Below, one piece after another: positions 12,324-18,861 of a DNA stretch of 42,001 nucleotides. Source of the stretch: a virus; the IMG/VR virus record IMGVR_UViG_3300044612_001226, positions 1 through 42,001 of that record; one strand, given 5' to 3'. Under the pieces are notes generated by a model. It was not told the origin of the DNA. It worked only from the letters and a program-made list of their open reading frames with translations, and did no database searches. The position numbers and the translations under genes are program-made. Every line of letters starts with the position of its first letter. Position 1 is the first letter of the stretch.

Positions 12324-12326
12324 TTT
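12301..12326 (+). terminator. Intrinsic terminator embedded in the promoter
   Basis: AAATACCAC, loop TTAT, GTGGTATTT, then a T run to 12326. It ends the recombination operon, while its hairpin lies between the -35 and -10 of the chaperonin promoter. Confidence 0.8.
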
Positions 12327-12331
12327 AATAT

Positions 12332-13789
12332 ATGAAGAAAAAGATTCTTGTTGGTAATGAAGCACGCGCAGCATTAATGGCAGGTATTAACTTTGTGGGC
12401 GATACACTCGGTAGAACACTTGGTCCCAACGGTAAGAATGCAATCTACGGCGATAGATTCCGTACACCGACCATCACAAACGATGGTGTATCAATCGCAA
12501 AGCAAATCGAACTAACCGACGACGCACAGAATCTCGGTGCTAAGACCATGATTGAAGTGTGCCAGAAGACCAATGACCGTGCAGGAGACGGAACAACAAC
12601 GTCCGCTGTTATCGCACAGAAACTCGCGAACACAGTTAATGACTTGATTACAGATAACGGATTGGTAATCACAAAGAAGCCAAACGTCTTGGAGATTCGC
12701 ACCAAGATTGAGAAGGAGCGCGAACAGGTCGAGGAACTGTTGAATAAGTCAGCACGTCCTTTGAAGAAAGGTGAGTTGGCTACTATTGGTCGTGTATCAA
12801 TGGAGAACGAAGAACTTGGAAAATTAGTTGCAGATGTTGTCGAGAAGGTTGGTGCAGATGGTTCAGTAAACGTCGAGGAAGCAGAACAGAAGGATATAAC
12901 GGTTGAATACAAAGAAGGTATTGAGATTCCTCTTGGACTCTACACACCGTTGATGGCGAACAAGAAAGACGGAACATTCAAGCAAGACAATCCTAAGATT
13001 ATCGTAACGAGCCACAAACTCACAGCGATTGCACAGGTTCAGAAGATTGCGCAAGAGGTTGCGAACACTACACCTGAGTCGGCACTCATTATTGTTGCCC
13101 CCGAGTTTGACCCCTCAATTATTGCCGCGTGTGTAGCAAACAAGATTCACCAAGGCTTTGTAATCCTGCCTGTTCGATACTATGAGTCATACCAAATGGA
13201 ACTCGCAGAAGATATTGCGGCTAAGACTGGAGCAACATTTATTCGCCGTGAGACAGACCGTCTTGAAGATGTACTTCTGTCGTCGCTTGGAACGTGCGAT
13301 TCTCTTTCAGTTGTTGATGACCGCACAACATTTATTGGTGCGAAAGCAGATGTATCAGAGCAAATCAAAAAGATTAAGGCGGTAAAGCCAAAGTCAGAAT
13401 ACGATAAGGTTCAGCAAGAAGAGCGCATCGCTTCATTGAAGGGCATGGTTGCAACAATTAAGGTAGGCGCAAAGACTCATCAAGAGCGTACCTATTTGAA
13501 GTTGAAGATAGATGATGCTGTGTGCGCATGTAAGATGGCTGCACGTTCTGGTGTTGTGCGTGGTGGTGGACTTGCTCTATACAATATCGCAGACCAATTC
13601 GAGATTCTTAAAGACGCTCTCAAAGCACCGCATGAAAAGATTAAGGAGAACGGAACAAAGACAATCCCTGAATGGGTGTATGACCCTGTTGATTCAGTAA
13701 AGGTTGGTTTGGAAAACGCCTGTTCAGTTGCGTCGTTGGTACTTACCACAGACATTCTTATCGCAGAAGTAGAAGATGAAAAAGAATAA
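12332..13789 (+). CDS. GroEL-like chaperonin, 485 aa
   Basis: The nucleotide-binding motifs of group I chaperonins are intact: TLGPNGKN at 29-36, DGVSIAK from 51, GDGTTT at 85-90, a KIDDA block with the expected catalytic Asp, and RGGGLAL near 408. The apical domain lies roughly between residues 175 and 360. The protein is about 60 residues shorter than bacterial GroEL, and its C-terminus ends in acidic residues instead of a GGM tail. Phage chaperonins fold the capsid or other virion proteins, alone or with host GroES. No GroES-like gene is seen here. It may work without a co-chaperonin or use the host's. Confidence 0.9.
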   Translation: MKKKILVGNEARAALMAGINFVGDTLGRTLGPNGKNAIYGDRFRTPTITNDGVSIAKQIELTDDAQNLGAKTMIEVCQKTNDRAGDGTTTSAVIAQKLANTVNDLITDNGLVITKKPNVLEIRTKIEKEREQVEELLNKSARPLKKGELATIGRVSMENEELGKLVADVVEKVGADGSVNVEEAEQKDITVEYKEGIEIPLGLYTPLMANKKDGTFKQDNPKIIVTSHKLTAIAQVQKIAQEVANTTPESALIIVAPEFDPSIIAACVANKIHQGFVILPVRYYESYQMELAEDIAAKTGATFIRRETDRLEDVLLSSLGTCDSLSVVDDRTTFIGAKADVSEQIKKIKAVKPKSEYDKVQQEERIASLKGMVATIKVGAKTHQERTYLKLKIDDAVCACKMAARSGVVRGGGLALYNIADQFEILKDALKAPHEKIKENGTKTIPEWVYDPVDSVKVGLENACSVASLVLTTDILIAEVEDEKE

Positions 13790-14171
13790 AGGATATCTTA
13801 TTGTTGGTTTCGATGGTGAACAGTACTTCACTCCGTTTTCGTTTCTGCCATTGCAGATTGGTGAGAATGACAGAAGTAATAGTGCGCTTCGAGACAATTT
13901 TAATGTGTTGCCAGACCTACAGACTGCTGTAACAGCACTTTCTGCTGGAAGAGGCATCGCAGAAGTAAACCGTGATGGCGAGCAACGAGTAACAATCAAC
14001 AAAGTTTCAGACTTTTTCTTGAATAAAGACTTAATTGATATTAATAAAAAAGTTCGTGACAAATTCAATATTTCGTCGCGACTGTCTGGTTTGTACTTTG
14101 GAGTACCGACTGATAAACAAAAAGAACTCGAACAGTATCTCGAATCGTTGATTTTTAAAAACAGACGATGA
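13776..14171 (+). CDS. Hypothetical protein, 131 aa
   Basis: It overlaps the chaperonin gene by 14 bases, so it is translated with it. The first half is beta-rich (YLIVGFDGEQYFTPF), the second half charged and helical. It is not a GroES by sequence: the mobile-loop and GGI-type motifs are absent and it is longer than 97 residues. A role as a chaperonin partner is a guess from position. The next gene overlaps its end by four bases. Confidence 0.7.
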   Translation: MKKNKGYLIVGFDGEQYFTPFSFLPLQIGENDRSNSALRDNFNVLPDLQTAVTALSAGRGIAEVNRDGEQRVTINKVSDFFLNKDLIDINKKVRDKFNISSRLSGLYFGVPTDKQKELEQYLESLIFKNRR

Positions 14172-14476
14172 AATTTTTTACTGATAGGGACGCTGCATCA
14201 ATAAGATTGTTTTCTGCGTACGACCATATTCGAGAAATGGTTGGAGATTATCTTTCAGAGACGAGAGTTACAACCAGCAATATAAGTGCATATTTTCAAT
14301 TATCAACGTCACAAATTCAAACAGCTCTTGGTTTATGCGGTAGTCAAATATTACTTGAGGGAAACCAGCCTGAAAAAGAATGCTGGAAAAAAGGAATATA
14401 TTTGAATCAAATTCTAACAAATCCCGATTTGGTTTTTCAAATTGAAAAAGATTTGTCCAGAGGACTTTCTTTTTAA
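14168..14476 (+). CDS. Hypothetical protein with possible winged-helix, 102 aa
   Basis: The middle contains ETRVTTSNISAYFQLSTSQI, spaced like a helix-turn-helix with the recognition helix at about 42-55, which would suit a small DNA-binding regulator. It is coupled to the preceding gene by ATGA and ends the chaperonin unit. No clear terminator follows on this strand. The assignment is weak. Confidence 0.6.
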   Translation: MKFFTDRDAASIRLFSAYDHIREMVGDYLSETRVTTSNISAYFQLSTSQIQTALGLCGSQILLEGNQPEKECWKKGIYLNQILTNPDLVFQIEKDLSRGLSF

Positions 14477-14527
14477 AACGGCTAGTTGTTTGTCATTTCT
14501 CGCAGCGTAATTGCGCGTCGATTTGAA

Positions 14528-14543
14528 CTCCAACTAATTGGAG
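14528..14543 (+). repeat. Perfect hairpin CTCCAA/TTGGAG
   Basis: Six paired bases around a CTAA loop, 52 bases after the last gene of the chaperonin unit, with no T run. It could be a weak terminator or an operator. Confidence 0.4.
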
Positions 14544-14670
14544 AAACTATAAATCTTTGTATCAAATTCATTTACCGATTTTCGGATTTGAAGTCGGGGT
14601 GGGGGTGATGTTTCTGTGGAAGTACTAGGCAACATAACTTGCATGTTGTCAAATTGTATGGTGTAGTATC

Positions 14671-14699
14671 TTGACATAGTGTACATTGTGTTGTGTAAT
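14671..14699 (+). promoter_or_regulatory. Plus-strand promoter in an intergenic region
   Basis: TTGACA, 17 bases, TGTAAT. An oppositely oriented TTGACA lies at 14646-14651 on the minus strand. Downstream there is no plus-strand gene before 14919. A transcript could be a short RNA including the hairpin CGTTG/CAACG (14719-14739), or an antisense RNA to the minus operon. The rest of 14477-14815 shows nothing I can assign. Confidence 0.45.
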
Positions 14700-14815
14700 G
14701 CGTGTATGCCTGATATTGCGTTGCTGCGATACCACAACGTAACAATAACACATCACCAGACTGCACAGAATCCCCGTAGCGTGAAGTAAATATGAATCAT
14801 GTAGGGTAGTAGCAC

Positions 14816-14842
14816 CCCGTATATTTACGTTCGTTATACGGG
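14816..14842. repeat. Hairpin CCCGTAT/ATACGGG
   Basis: Seven paired bases enclosing 13. The strand CCCCGTAT (14815-14822) could instead pair with ATACGGGG (14880-14887), one arm of the neighbouring terminator, so the two structures are mutually exclusive. Confidence 0.5.
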
Positions 14843-14851
14843 CAAATAACG

Positions 14852-14888
14852 CAAAAACCCCGCACCAGTAGTTAAACTGATACGGGGT
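14852..14888 (-). terminator. Intrinsic terminator of the minus-strand operon
   Basis: On the minus strand ACCCCG pairs with CGGGGT, with an inner ATCAGT/ACTGGT stem and a six-base loop, followed by five T. It ends the operon that runs from 17480. Confidence 0.85.
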
Positions 14889-14899
14889 AGAATTGCGTG

Positions 14900-14911
14900 C
14901 CCCTTGCGGGG
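14900..14911 (-). repeat. Small stable hairpin after the last minus gene
   Basis: CCCC, loop GCAA (minus strand), GGGG: a GNRA-type tetraloop just downstream of the stop codon. It may protect the mRNA 3' end upstream of the terminator. Confidence 0.5.
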
Positions 14912-14919
14912 GAGACAAA

Positions 14920-15654
14920 CTAGCGCGTTATTTCTTTGTATATACCTTTTGCGAGACGTTTAATCTGTTCGTTGCTTGATGTAAGCATCGTTCGTAGCGG
15001 TGTATCCATCGTGACTGATTCTGAGCGTGTTTCTTCTTCGATTTTTGCATCTTCTTTGACGGCTTCTTCTTCAAGGGTTTTTGCTGCGCTTCGTGCTTCT
15101 TCGAGACAATACTTTTCATAGTCTCCGTAGTAGCCCGAACATGAATCAATAACTTTTCCTTCTTCGTTTTTGATTGTGTACATGTAGCAACCATCAAAAT
15201 ATTCCTTCCATGTTGCAAGCGTGCTTTTTGCTTGCTCGTCACTATCTGCGACAATCATGCAATCACCATACTCCGTCTCGATATCACACTGATTCTCGAA
15301 TTCTTCCATGATTGTTTCATCATCCATACCGTCAAACCAGCCGCTATTCTTTGACTTCTCTAGGAATGACTTTTTTAAGTCATCTATCGTGTAGCCCTGA
15401 GTCATATCGCGCAATACTGGATTTGATGCTGATGAATATGAATTCCATGTAACGAAATAAAATTTACTCGTTTGATTATCGAGTACGGCATCTATCAAGT
15501 GTTTATATTTGAATTTACCTTCACTCATTACATGGAAGTCTCGTTGATTTGCGAATAGTAAACCATCTTCCATCTCGTTCGGATTCTGAGCGAATTCATC
15601 ATTATCAATCAACACGTTAAAACGACCAACCTTTTCTTGGTATATAGATTTCAT
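14920..15654 (-). CDS. Conserved phage hypothetical protein, 244 aa
   Basis: The middle part has EYFDGCYMYTI, SCSGYYGDYEKYCLEEA, a pattern found in uncharacterised early proteins of many phages. The last 60 residues are a long charged helix rich in Glu and Lys. The protein is acidic and cytoplasmic. It is the last and largest gene of the minus operon, separated from its upstream neighbour by two hairpins and a possible promoter. An A-rich leader precedes ATG 15654 with no Shine-Dalgarno site. The function is unknown; host take-over is a typical role for such genes. Confidence 0.8.
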   Translation of the reverse strand: MKSIYQEKVGRFNVLIDNDEFAQNPNEMEDGLLFANQRDFHVMSEGKFKYKHLIDAVLDNQTSKFYFVTWNSYSSASNPVLRDMTQGYTIDDLKKSFLEKSKNSGWFDGMDDETIMEEFENQCDIETEYGDCMIVADSDEQAKSTLATWKEYFDGCYMYTIKNEEGKVIDSCSGYYGDYEKYCLEEARSAAKTLEEEAVKEDAKIEEETRSESVTMDTPLRTMLTSSNEQIKRLAKGIYKEITR

Positions 15655-15678
15655 TGTTTTTTATTTTATTGTAAATGT

Positions 15679-15722
15679 GCGCGGGTAGTATCCCGCATCA
15701 ATGCCCCTACGGTCAAGGGCAT
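15679..15722 (-). promoter_or_regulatory. Two hairpins and a possible promoter
   Basis: On the minus strand AATGCCC/GGGCATT encloses ten bases that include TTGACC, and GCGGG/CCCGC follows. TTGACC and GATACT are 18 bases apart, so a promoter may be folded into the hairpins between the 15735 and 14920 genes. Confidence 0.4.
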
Positions 15723-15734
15723 TTGTGCGAGGGG

Positions 15735-16229
15735 CTACGATGTTACAGTCTGGTTTTCTGTATATGCTTCACACTCAAACTCATACATTGTATCCATGTA
15801 TATATTCGCATCAACAGCACCGTTGATATAGTGACACAATCCAGCATGATACAGTGATTCGCTTGATACTGAACCTTTCACGATAGAGTCATCGTATCCT
15901 GCCGCGAGTTTCTCAACCTCGGAATAATTACTCTCAATGTACTTTTTGAGATTCTCAGCGTTTACTTGATAATCAGCTGTATACCAGTCAGTTGTATAAT
16001 TGTAGTATTTTGGGGAACCGCTCTTGATAAAAAAGATGCCCTCGATTATTCCACCCGTTGACGTTTCCTTGTTGATAATTTCGATACTTTTTTGGGAGAA
16101 TGATTCAATAACGGCGTCAATATCGAATTCAGTTTCTGGGCTTTCATCGGTGTAAGATTCCCCCGTAAAAGTTTTGTAAGTATCAACCGTGATATTTTTG
16201 AGGTCTCGATTGTCGATAGTTATTTTCAT
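15735..16229 (-). CDS. Hypothetical acidic protein, 164 aa
   Basis: An acidic, tyrosine-rich soluble protein. The C-terminal half contains SLYHAGLCHYINGAVDANIYM and a Tyr/Glu-rich end. No domain is recognised. It starts one base after the stop of the small membrane protein gene. Composition resembles its operon neighbours, all probably early accessory proteins. Confidence 0.7.
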   Translation of the reverse strand: MKITIDNRDLKNITVDTYKTFTGESYTDESPETEFDIDAVIESFSQKSIEIINKETSTGGIIEGIFFIKSGSPKYYNYTTDWYTADYQVNAENLKKYIESNYSEVEKLAAGYDDSIVKGSVSSESLYHAGLCHYINGAVDANIYMDTMYEFECEAYTENQTVTS

Positions 16230-16230
16230 A

Positions 16231-16386
16231 CTAGAAAATTACGATTGCTAGAATTGCAAGCCCGAACACTGCTGCAATGGTCACCAATTCACAAACACCC
16301 GTAAATGTATCGCGAATGATGCGAGCAAGGCGGGATCGTGTGCGCTGGCCTGATACAGAACGATTGAATAGATATTTAAGTTTCAT
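16231..16386 (-). CDS. Small membrane protein, 51 aa
   Basis: A basic N-terminal half with several Arg, then one hydrophobic helix filling the last 20 residues. The likely topology is N-terminus inside. ATG 16386 is preceded by an AACAAACAAACAA stretch, the same A/C-rich leader seen before two other genes of this operon. A four-codon ATG frame (16412 downward) lies in the leader right after the -10 element. The function is unknown. Confidence 0.65.
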   Translation of the reverse strand: MKLKYLFNRSVSGQRTRSRLARIIRDTFTGVCELVTIAAVFGLAILAIVIF

Positions 16387-16412
16387 TTGTTTGTTTGTTA
16401 CCTAACTTTCAT

Positions 16413-16456
16413 ACTATATACCTTGTACCTTATAGCAACAAGGGGAGTTATCCACA
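16413..16456 (-). promoter_or_regulatory. DnaA-box promoter module
   Basis: On the minus strand: TGTGGATAA (16456-16448), six bases, TTGTTG (16441-16436), 17 bases, TATAGT (16418-16413). It drives 16386 to 14920. Confidence 0.8.
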
Positions 16457-16475
16457 TGTTCACAATAGGACACGT

Positions 16476-16688
16476 TTATAGATTGGTGTCAACTTTATAC
16501 CAAGTCCCTACCCTGCTACCTTTTAGGCGGTAGTGTGCTGTTCTACCGTTTTTCATGTTCACGCGCAGCAGAATAATTTTTCCATTTTCTGCCGTACCTA
16601 TCGAGTAGGATTCATCGCCAAAAAAGGCGATAGCATCGAAAAATACACGGTTTGAATCGTTGTTCCTGATTGCTTGTATTGTAACCAT
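16476..16688 (-). CDS. Hypothetical basic protein, 70 aa
   Basis: A short beta-rich basic protein with a GRTAHYRLKGSRVGTWYKV ending that could form an OB- or SH3-like fold. It starts six bases after the upstream stop. No family is recognised. It is the last gene before the internal promoter at 16413-16456. Confidence 0.65.
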   Translation of the reverse strand: MVTIQAIRNNDSNRVFFDAIAFFGDESYSIGTAENGKIILLRVNMKNGRTAHYRLKGSRVGTWYKVDTNL

Positions 16689-16694
16689 TTGGTT

Positions 16695-16931
16695 TTAGTT
16701 ATCGAATCGTACGGCTTCGAGTGTGATTGCGCCCTTGCCGTTGATAGGCTCAACTGTCCAACGGTCACGGCCATACGCGGGTTTATAATCGAGTACACGA
16801 ACACGAACCTCGCACCATGCGCTACCTGTACCGAGTATTGCGGTTGCTTCTTGGCCAATGCGTGATGCTTTTGCACGTACGGAATCGAGTGCAGCGTCAA
16901 CGCGCTTTTGTGTTTCTGTTGATAGTTTCAT
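16695..16931 (-). CDS. Hypothetical protein, 78 aa
   Basis: A charged N-terminal helix followed by a beta-rich half with DYKPAYGRDRWTVEPI. Soluble and basic. It is separated by ten bases from the upstream gene and six from the downstream one. The function is unknown. Confidence 0.65.
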   Translation of the reverse strand: MKLSTETQKRVDAALDSVRAKASRIGQEATAILGTGSAWCEVRVRVLDYKPAYGRDRWTVEPINGKGAITLEAVRFDN

Positions 16932-16941
16932 CTATATTTGG

Positions 16942-17292
16942 TTATACGTTGAGTGTTTCGGTGATGACTTTATAGTAATAATCGTATATTTCTTGTGCTT
17001 CTGGCGTGTACTCGATTTCATCGTGATTTTGGTCATAGTCTGACTTTACGACGTCGACGGGGATGTGAAGCGCTCCGCATTCGCGTATGGTTAGTGTATG
17101 TGCTAGTTCACACACACAATCCATTCCTACATGTTCGTTTTCGTACGCCATTTCCGCAACCTTCGCAATCTGTAGAATGCTTTGTGGAATATCCCCGCCC
17201 TCCTTTGTGTCCCATACTGTACCACATGGGCTTATTTCATATCTGTCGTTTACTATTGCACAATCCATCTGTTCGCTTATTTCGATTTTCAT
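16942..17292 (-). CDS. Hypothetical acidic protein, 116 aa
   Basis: An acidic protein with five cysteines, two of them in MDCVCEL, and a tyrosine-rich acidic C-terminus. An AAACAAACAA leader precedes ATG 17292. No domain is recognised. It is the second gene of the minus operon. Confidence 0.65.
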   Translation of the reverse strand: MKIEISEQMDCAIVNDRYEISPCGTVWDTKEGGDIPQSILQIAKVAEMAYENEHVGMDCVCELAHTLTIRECGALHIPVDVVKSDYDQNHDEIEYTPEAQEIYDYYYKVITETLNV

Positions 17293-17303
17293 ATGTTGTT
17301 TGT

Positions 17304-17480
17304 TTATTGGTTAGTTCTCAAGCCTTCTTTGATGCGCTCCTCTGTATCCTTCCACGTTATATCGCCGCAAGCATCTGAGTACAGTTCGATTGCATCTTTG
17401 ACGAATAAGGGGAGTTTCTTTTGCAATCTAGCAGCCTGCACAATCGCTAGAACAAATAATCGCTCTTGCTTGTAATCCAT
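17304..17480 (-). CDS. Hypothetical helical protein, 58 aa
   Basis: A mostly helical small protein starting DYKQERLFVLAIVQAARL. The frame is open upstream to 17573 but runs through the promoter. ATG 17480 follows an AAACAAACAA leader and is the best start; ATG 17513 is only two bases from the -10 element. It is the first gene of the minus operon. The function is unknown. Confidence 0.6.
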   Translation of the reverse strand: MDYKQERLFVLAIVQAARLQKKLPLFVKDAIELYSDACGDITWKDTEERIKEGLRTNQ

Positions 17481-17515
17481 CGTTGTTTGTTTATTGAGTA
17501 ACCTCGGACTCATGC

Positions 17516-17559
17516 AGTATATCCCTATCCCTGATAGTGTCAATGAGGAGTTATCCACA
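17516..17559 (-). promoter_or_regulatory. DnaA-box promoter module of the minus operon
   Basis: On the minus strand: TGTGGATAA (17559-17551), seven bases, TTGACA (17543-17538), 16 bases, TATACT (17521-17516). It is the closest to consensus of all the modules. Confidence 0.85.
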
Positions 17560-17619
17560 GCAACAAAACACACAACAATAAAAGGTGATTGTCAATAAAT
17601 ACATGCAGCGAATAGCGTC

Positions 17620-17645
17620 TATAATAGAGGTATACCGTACGGTAT
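17620..17645 (+). promoter_or_regulatory. -10 element with a 14-bp palindrome at the start site
   Basis: TATAAT at 17620-17625 is followed six bases later by the perfect palindrome ATACCGTACGGTAT (17632-17645), exactly where transcription would begin. This fits an operator for a dimeric repressor. The -35 is weak. Confidence 0.5.
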
Positions 17646-17653
17646 TTGGAAAG

Positions 17654-17765
17654 CATCACGGCACACTCATAGACGGTGCTGGTCGCCCTCAAACGAGGGG
17701 TACACAATAAACGCGAAGGGCAGGCATTGCATAGGCAACCTTGACTCAGAGCGATAAGCGTGATG
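17654..17765 (+). ncRNA. Candidate structured RNA, about 112 nt
   Basis: CATCACG (17654-17660) and CGTGATG (17759-17765) close a region without a convincing gene. Inside are GCAC/GTGC (17661-17664, 17676-17679), CCCTC-AAAC-GAGGG (17686-17699) and TTGC-ATAG-GCAA (17727-17738). Together they make a multi-branched fold downstream of the palindromic start site. TTGACT at 17741-17746 with TGTATA at 17764-17769 may be a further promoter at its 3' end. I recognise no RNA family. Confidence 0.45.
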
Positions 17766-17812
17766 TATAAAGAATACTCATCAGACAATACAATAAAGAG
17801 GAAGTAAACAGC

Positions 17813-17899
17813 GTCAACGACGTCTATGCTTTTGCATAACTATCTCAAAGGTACCAATCGGAGCGAAGTCAACGACCGTTATTGTGGGATTGTTGACGC
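17813..17899. repeat. GTCAAC-type repeats before the late promoter
   Basis: GTCAACGAC occurs directly repeated at 17813-17821 and 17868-17876. GCGTCAAC (17811-17818) has an inverted partner GTTGACGC (17892-17899). A fourth half-site, GTTGAC, is the -35 of the late promoter at 17911. The cluster may bind a regulator of late transcription. Confidence 0.45.
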
Positions 17900-17915
17900 C
17901 TTAATCAAAGGTTGA
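17826..17915 (+). CDS. Possible small protein, 29 aa
   Basis: An ATG-started frame between the repeats encodes a short peptide with KGTNRSEVNDRYCGIVDAL. It overlaps the -35 of the late promoter. No ribosome site is evident. It may be chance. Confidence 0.2.
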   Translation: MLLHNYLKGTNRSEVNDRYCGIVDALIKG

Positions 17916-17939
17916 CAATCCTAACAACCGTTGTATAGT
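17912..17939 (+). promoter_or_regulatory. Late (virion operon) promoter
   Basis: TTGACA (17912-17917), 16 bases, TATAGT (17934-17939), with the -10 ending six bases before ATG 17946: a strong leaderless promoter at the head of the structural genes. No DnaA-box-like site is attached. Confidence 0.85.
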
Positions 17940-17945
17940 AAATGT

Positions 17946-18497
17946 ATGCCTCCAGAGAAAGCTCGAAAGATTTTGCGCGAGTATCCATTGAATCACTATA
18001 ACGCTAAGAAAACATTGATGGCGAACGGATACACGGAACAAAGCGCCGAAAAGGCTTCCACTACTATTATGGCGCGTGCTGTTAAAGCTGTTGCGAAGGA
18101 TATTGCGAATACTCCGTTAGAAGATATTCGAAAGAAAACACGTTCTAGTATGGAAATACTGGGTTTATCGACGGATGACGTAGCGTCTACTCTTAGAAAG
18201 ATAGCAACAAACGACCGTGATTATGCTTCTGCTCTTAAAGTCCTCGCAGTCCTTGCGAAAGAGATTGGTGTTAACCTAACGAGTGAAGAGACAAAAACTC
18301 AACCGTTGTTGAATATCACCGTAGAATCAGGAAACAGTGACAAAGAACCAGACAATATAACTGGACATCTGTCAAGTAATGTTGTAGAGAAAACGGCTGG
18401 TGATAGTGCCGCTGATTACGTAGAGAATGTTGACGAGTGTCAAGAAATGTTGAGTGATGGGGAGGGGGGCATCGGCGAGGAGGAGGAGAATGAGTAA
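17946..18497 (+). CDS. Terminase small subunit-like protein, 183 aa
   Basis: The N-terminal 50 residues contain NAKKTLMANGYTEQSAEKAS, a helix-turn-helix like that of phage small terminases, which bind the packaging site. A long helical region follows (about 60-120), then an acidic tail. It is the first gene of the late operon, two genes before the large terminase, as expected. The open frame begins at a TTG in the promoter; ATG 17946 is the leaderless start. The assignment rests on the HTH and gene order. Confidence 0.7.
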   Translation: MPPEKARKILREYPLNHYNAKKTLMANGYTEQSAEKASTTIMARAVKAVAKDIANTPLEDIRKKTRSSMEILGLSTDDVASTLRKIATNDRDYASALKVLAVLAKEIGVNLTSEETKTQPLLNITVESGNSDKEPDNITGHLSSNVVEKTAGDSAADYVENVDECQEMLSDGEGGIGEEEENE

Positions 18498-18861
18498 AGT
18501 TATGGGGAGTGCTCGCTATAAATTTTCCAAATTAAGAAATATTACACAACACAAAATGAACTTTGTCAAGATACAGAATGCAAAGGTAGATAACTTCAAG
18601 TGGACTGAATATTCCTTCTTGTTCTTTGGAGAGGAATTTTCTTACTTCGATGAAAAGATTGGTTCTGTGTTCCAATTCGGTTTGATGGGAGACGGCAAGC
18701 ATGTGTATGTAGTTAAAGACGACCTCAGGCACGAGATTGCTGATGAGGTATTCTATCTTAGTTGTAACTCTCTATCGTTGTTTGGCTTTACTGTTGTGTG
18801 GAGGTTTGAATCTACTATTGTTGATTTTATTAAAGATGTTTGGAGTAAGCTCACACACTAG
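18490..18861 (+). CDS. Hypothetical protein, 123 aa
   Basis: It lies between the two terminase genes. ATG 18490 is preceded by an AGGAGGAG stretch with short spacing and overlaps the previous stop by eight bases; ATG 18556 is an alternative. The middle is rich in Phe and Tyr. No nuclease or HTH motif is evident. The stop is directly followed by the large terminase start. It may be a packaging accessory protein. Confidence 0.6.
   Translation: MSKVMGSARYKFSKLRNITQHKMNFVKIQNAKVDNFKWTEYSFLFFGEEFSYFDEKIGSVFQFGLMGDGKHVYVVKDDLRHEIADEVFYLSCNSLSLFGFTVVWRFESTIVDFIKDVWSKLTH

Noticed and set aside
13776-14171. GroES co-chaperonin
   Set aside because: It is in the right place but longer than GroES and lacks its mobile-loop and C-terminal motifs.
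6875-17480. Alternative genetic code
   Set aside because: TAA, TAG and TGA all terminate plausible genes (for example TGA at 12128-12130), and long genes contain no in-frame stops.
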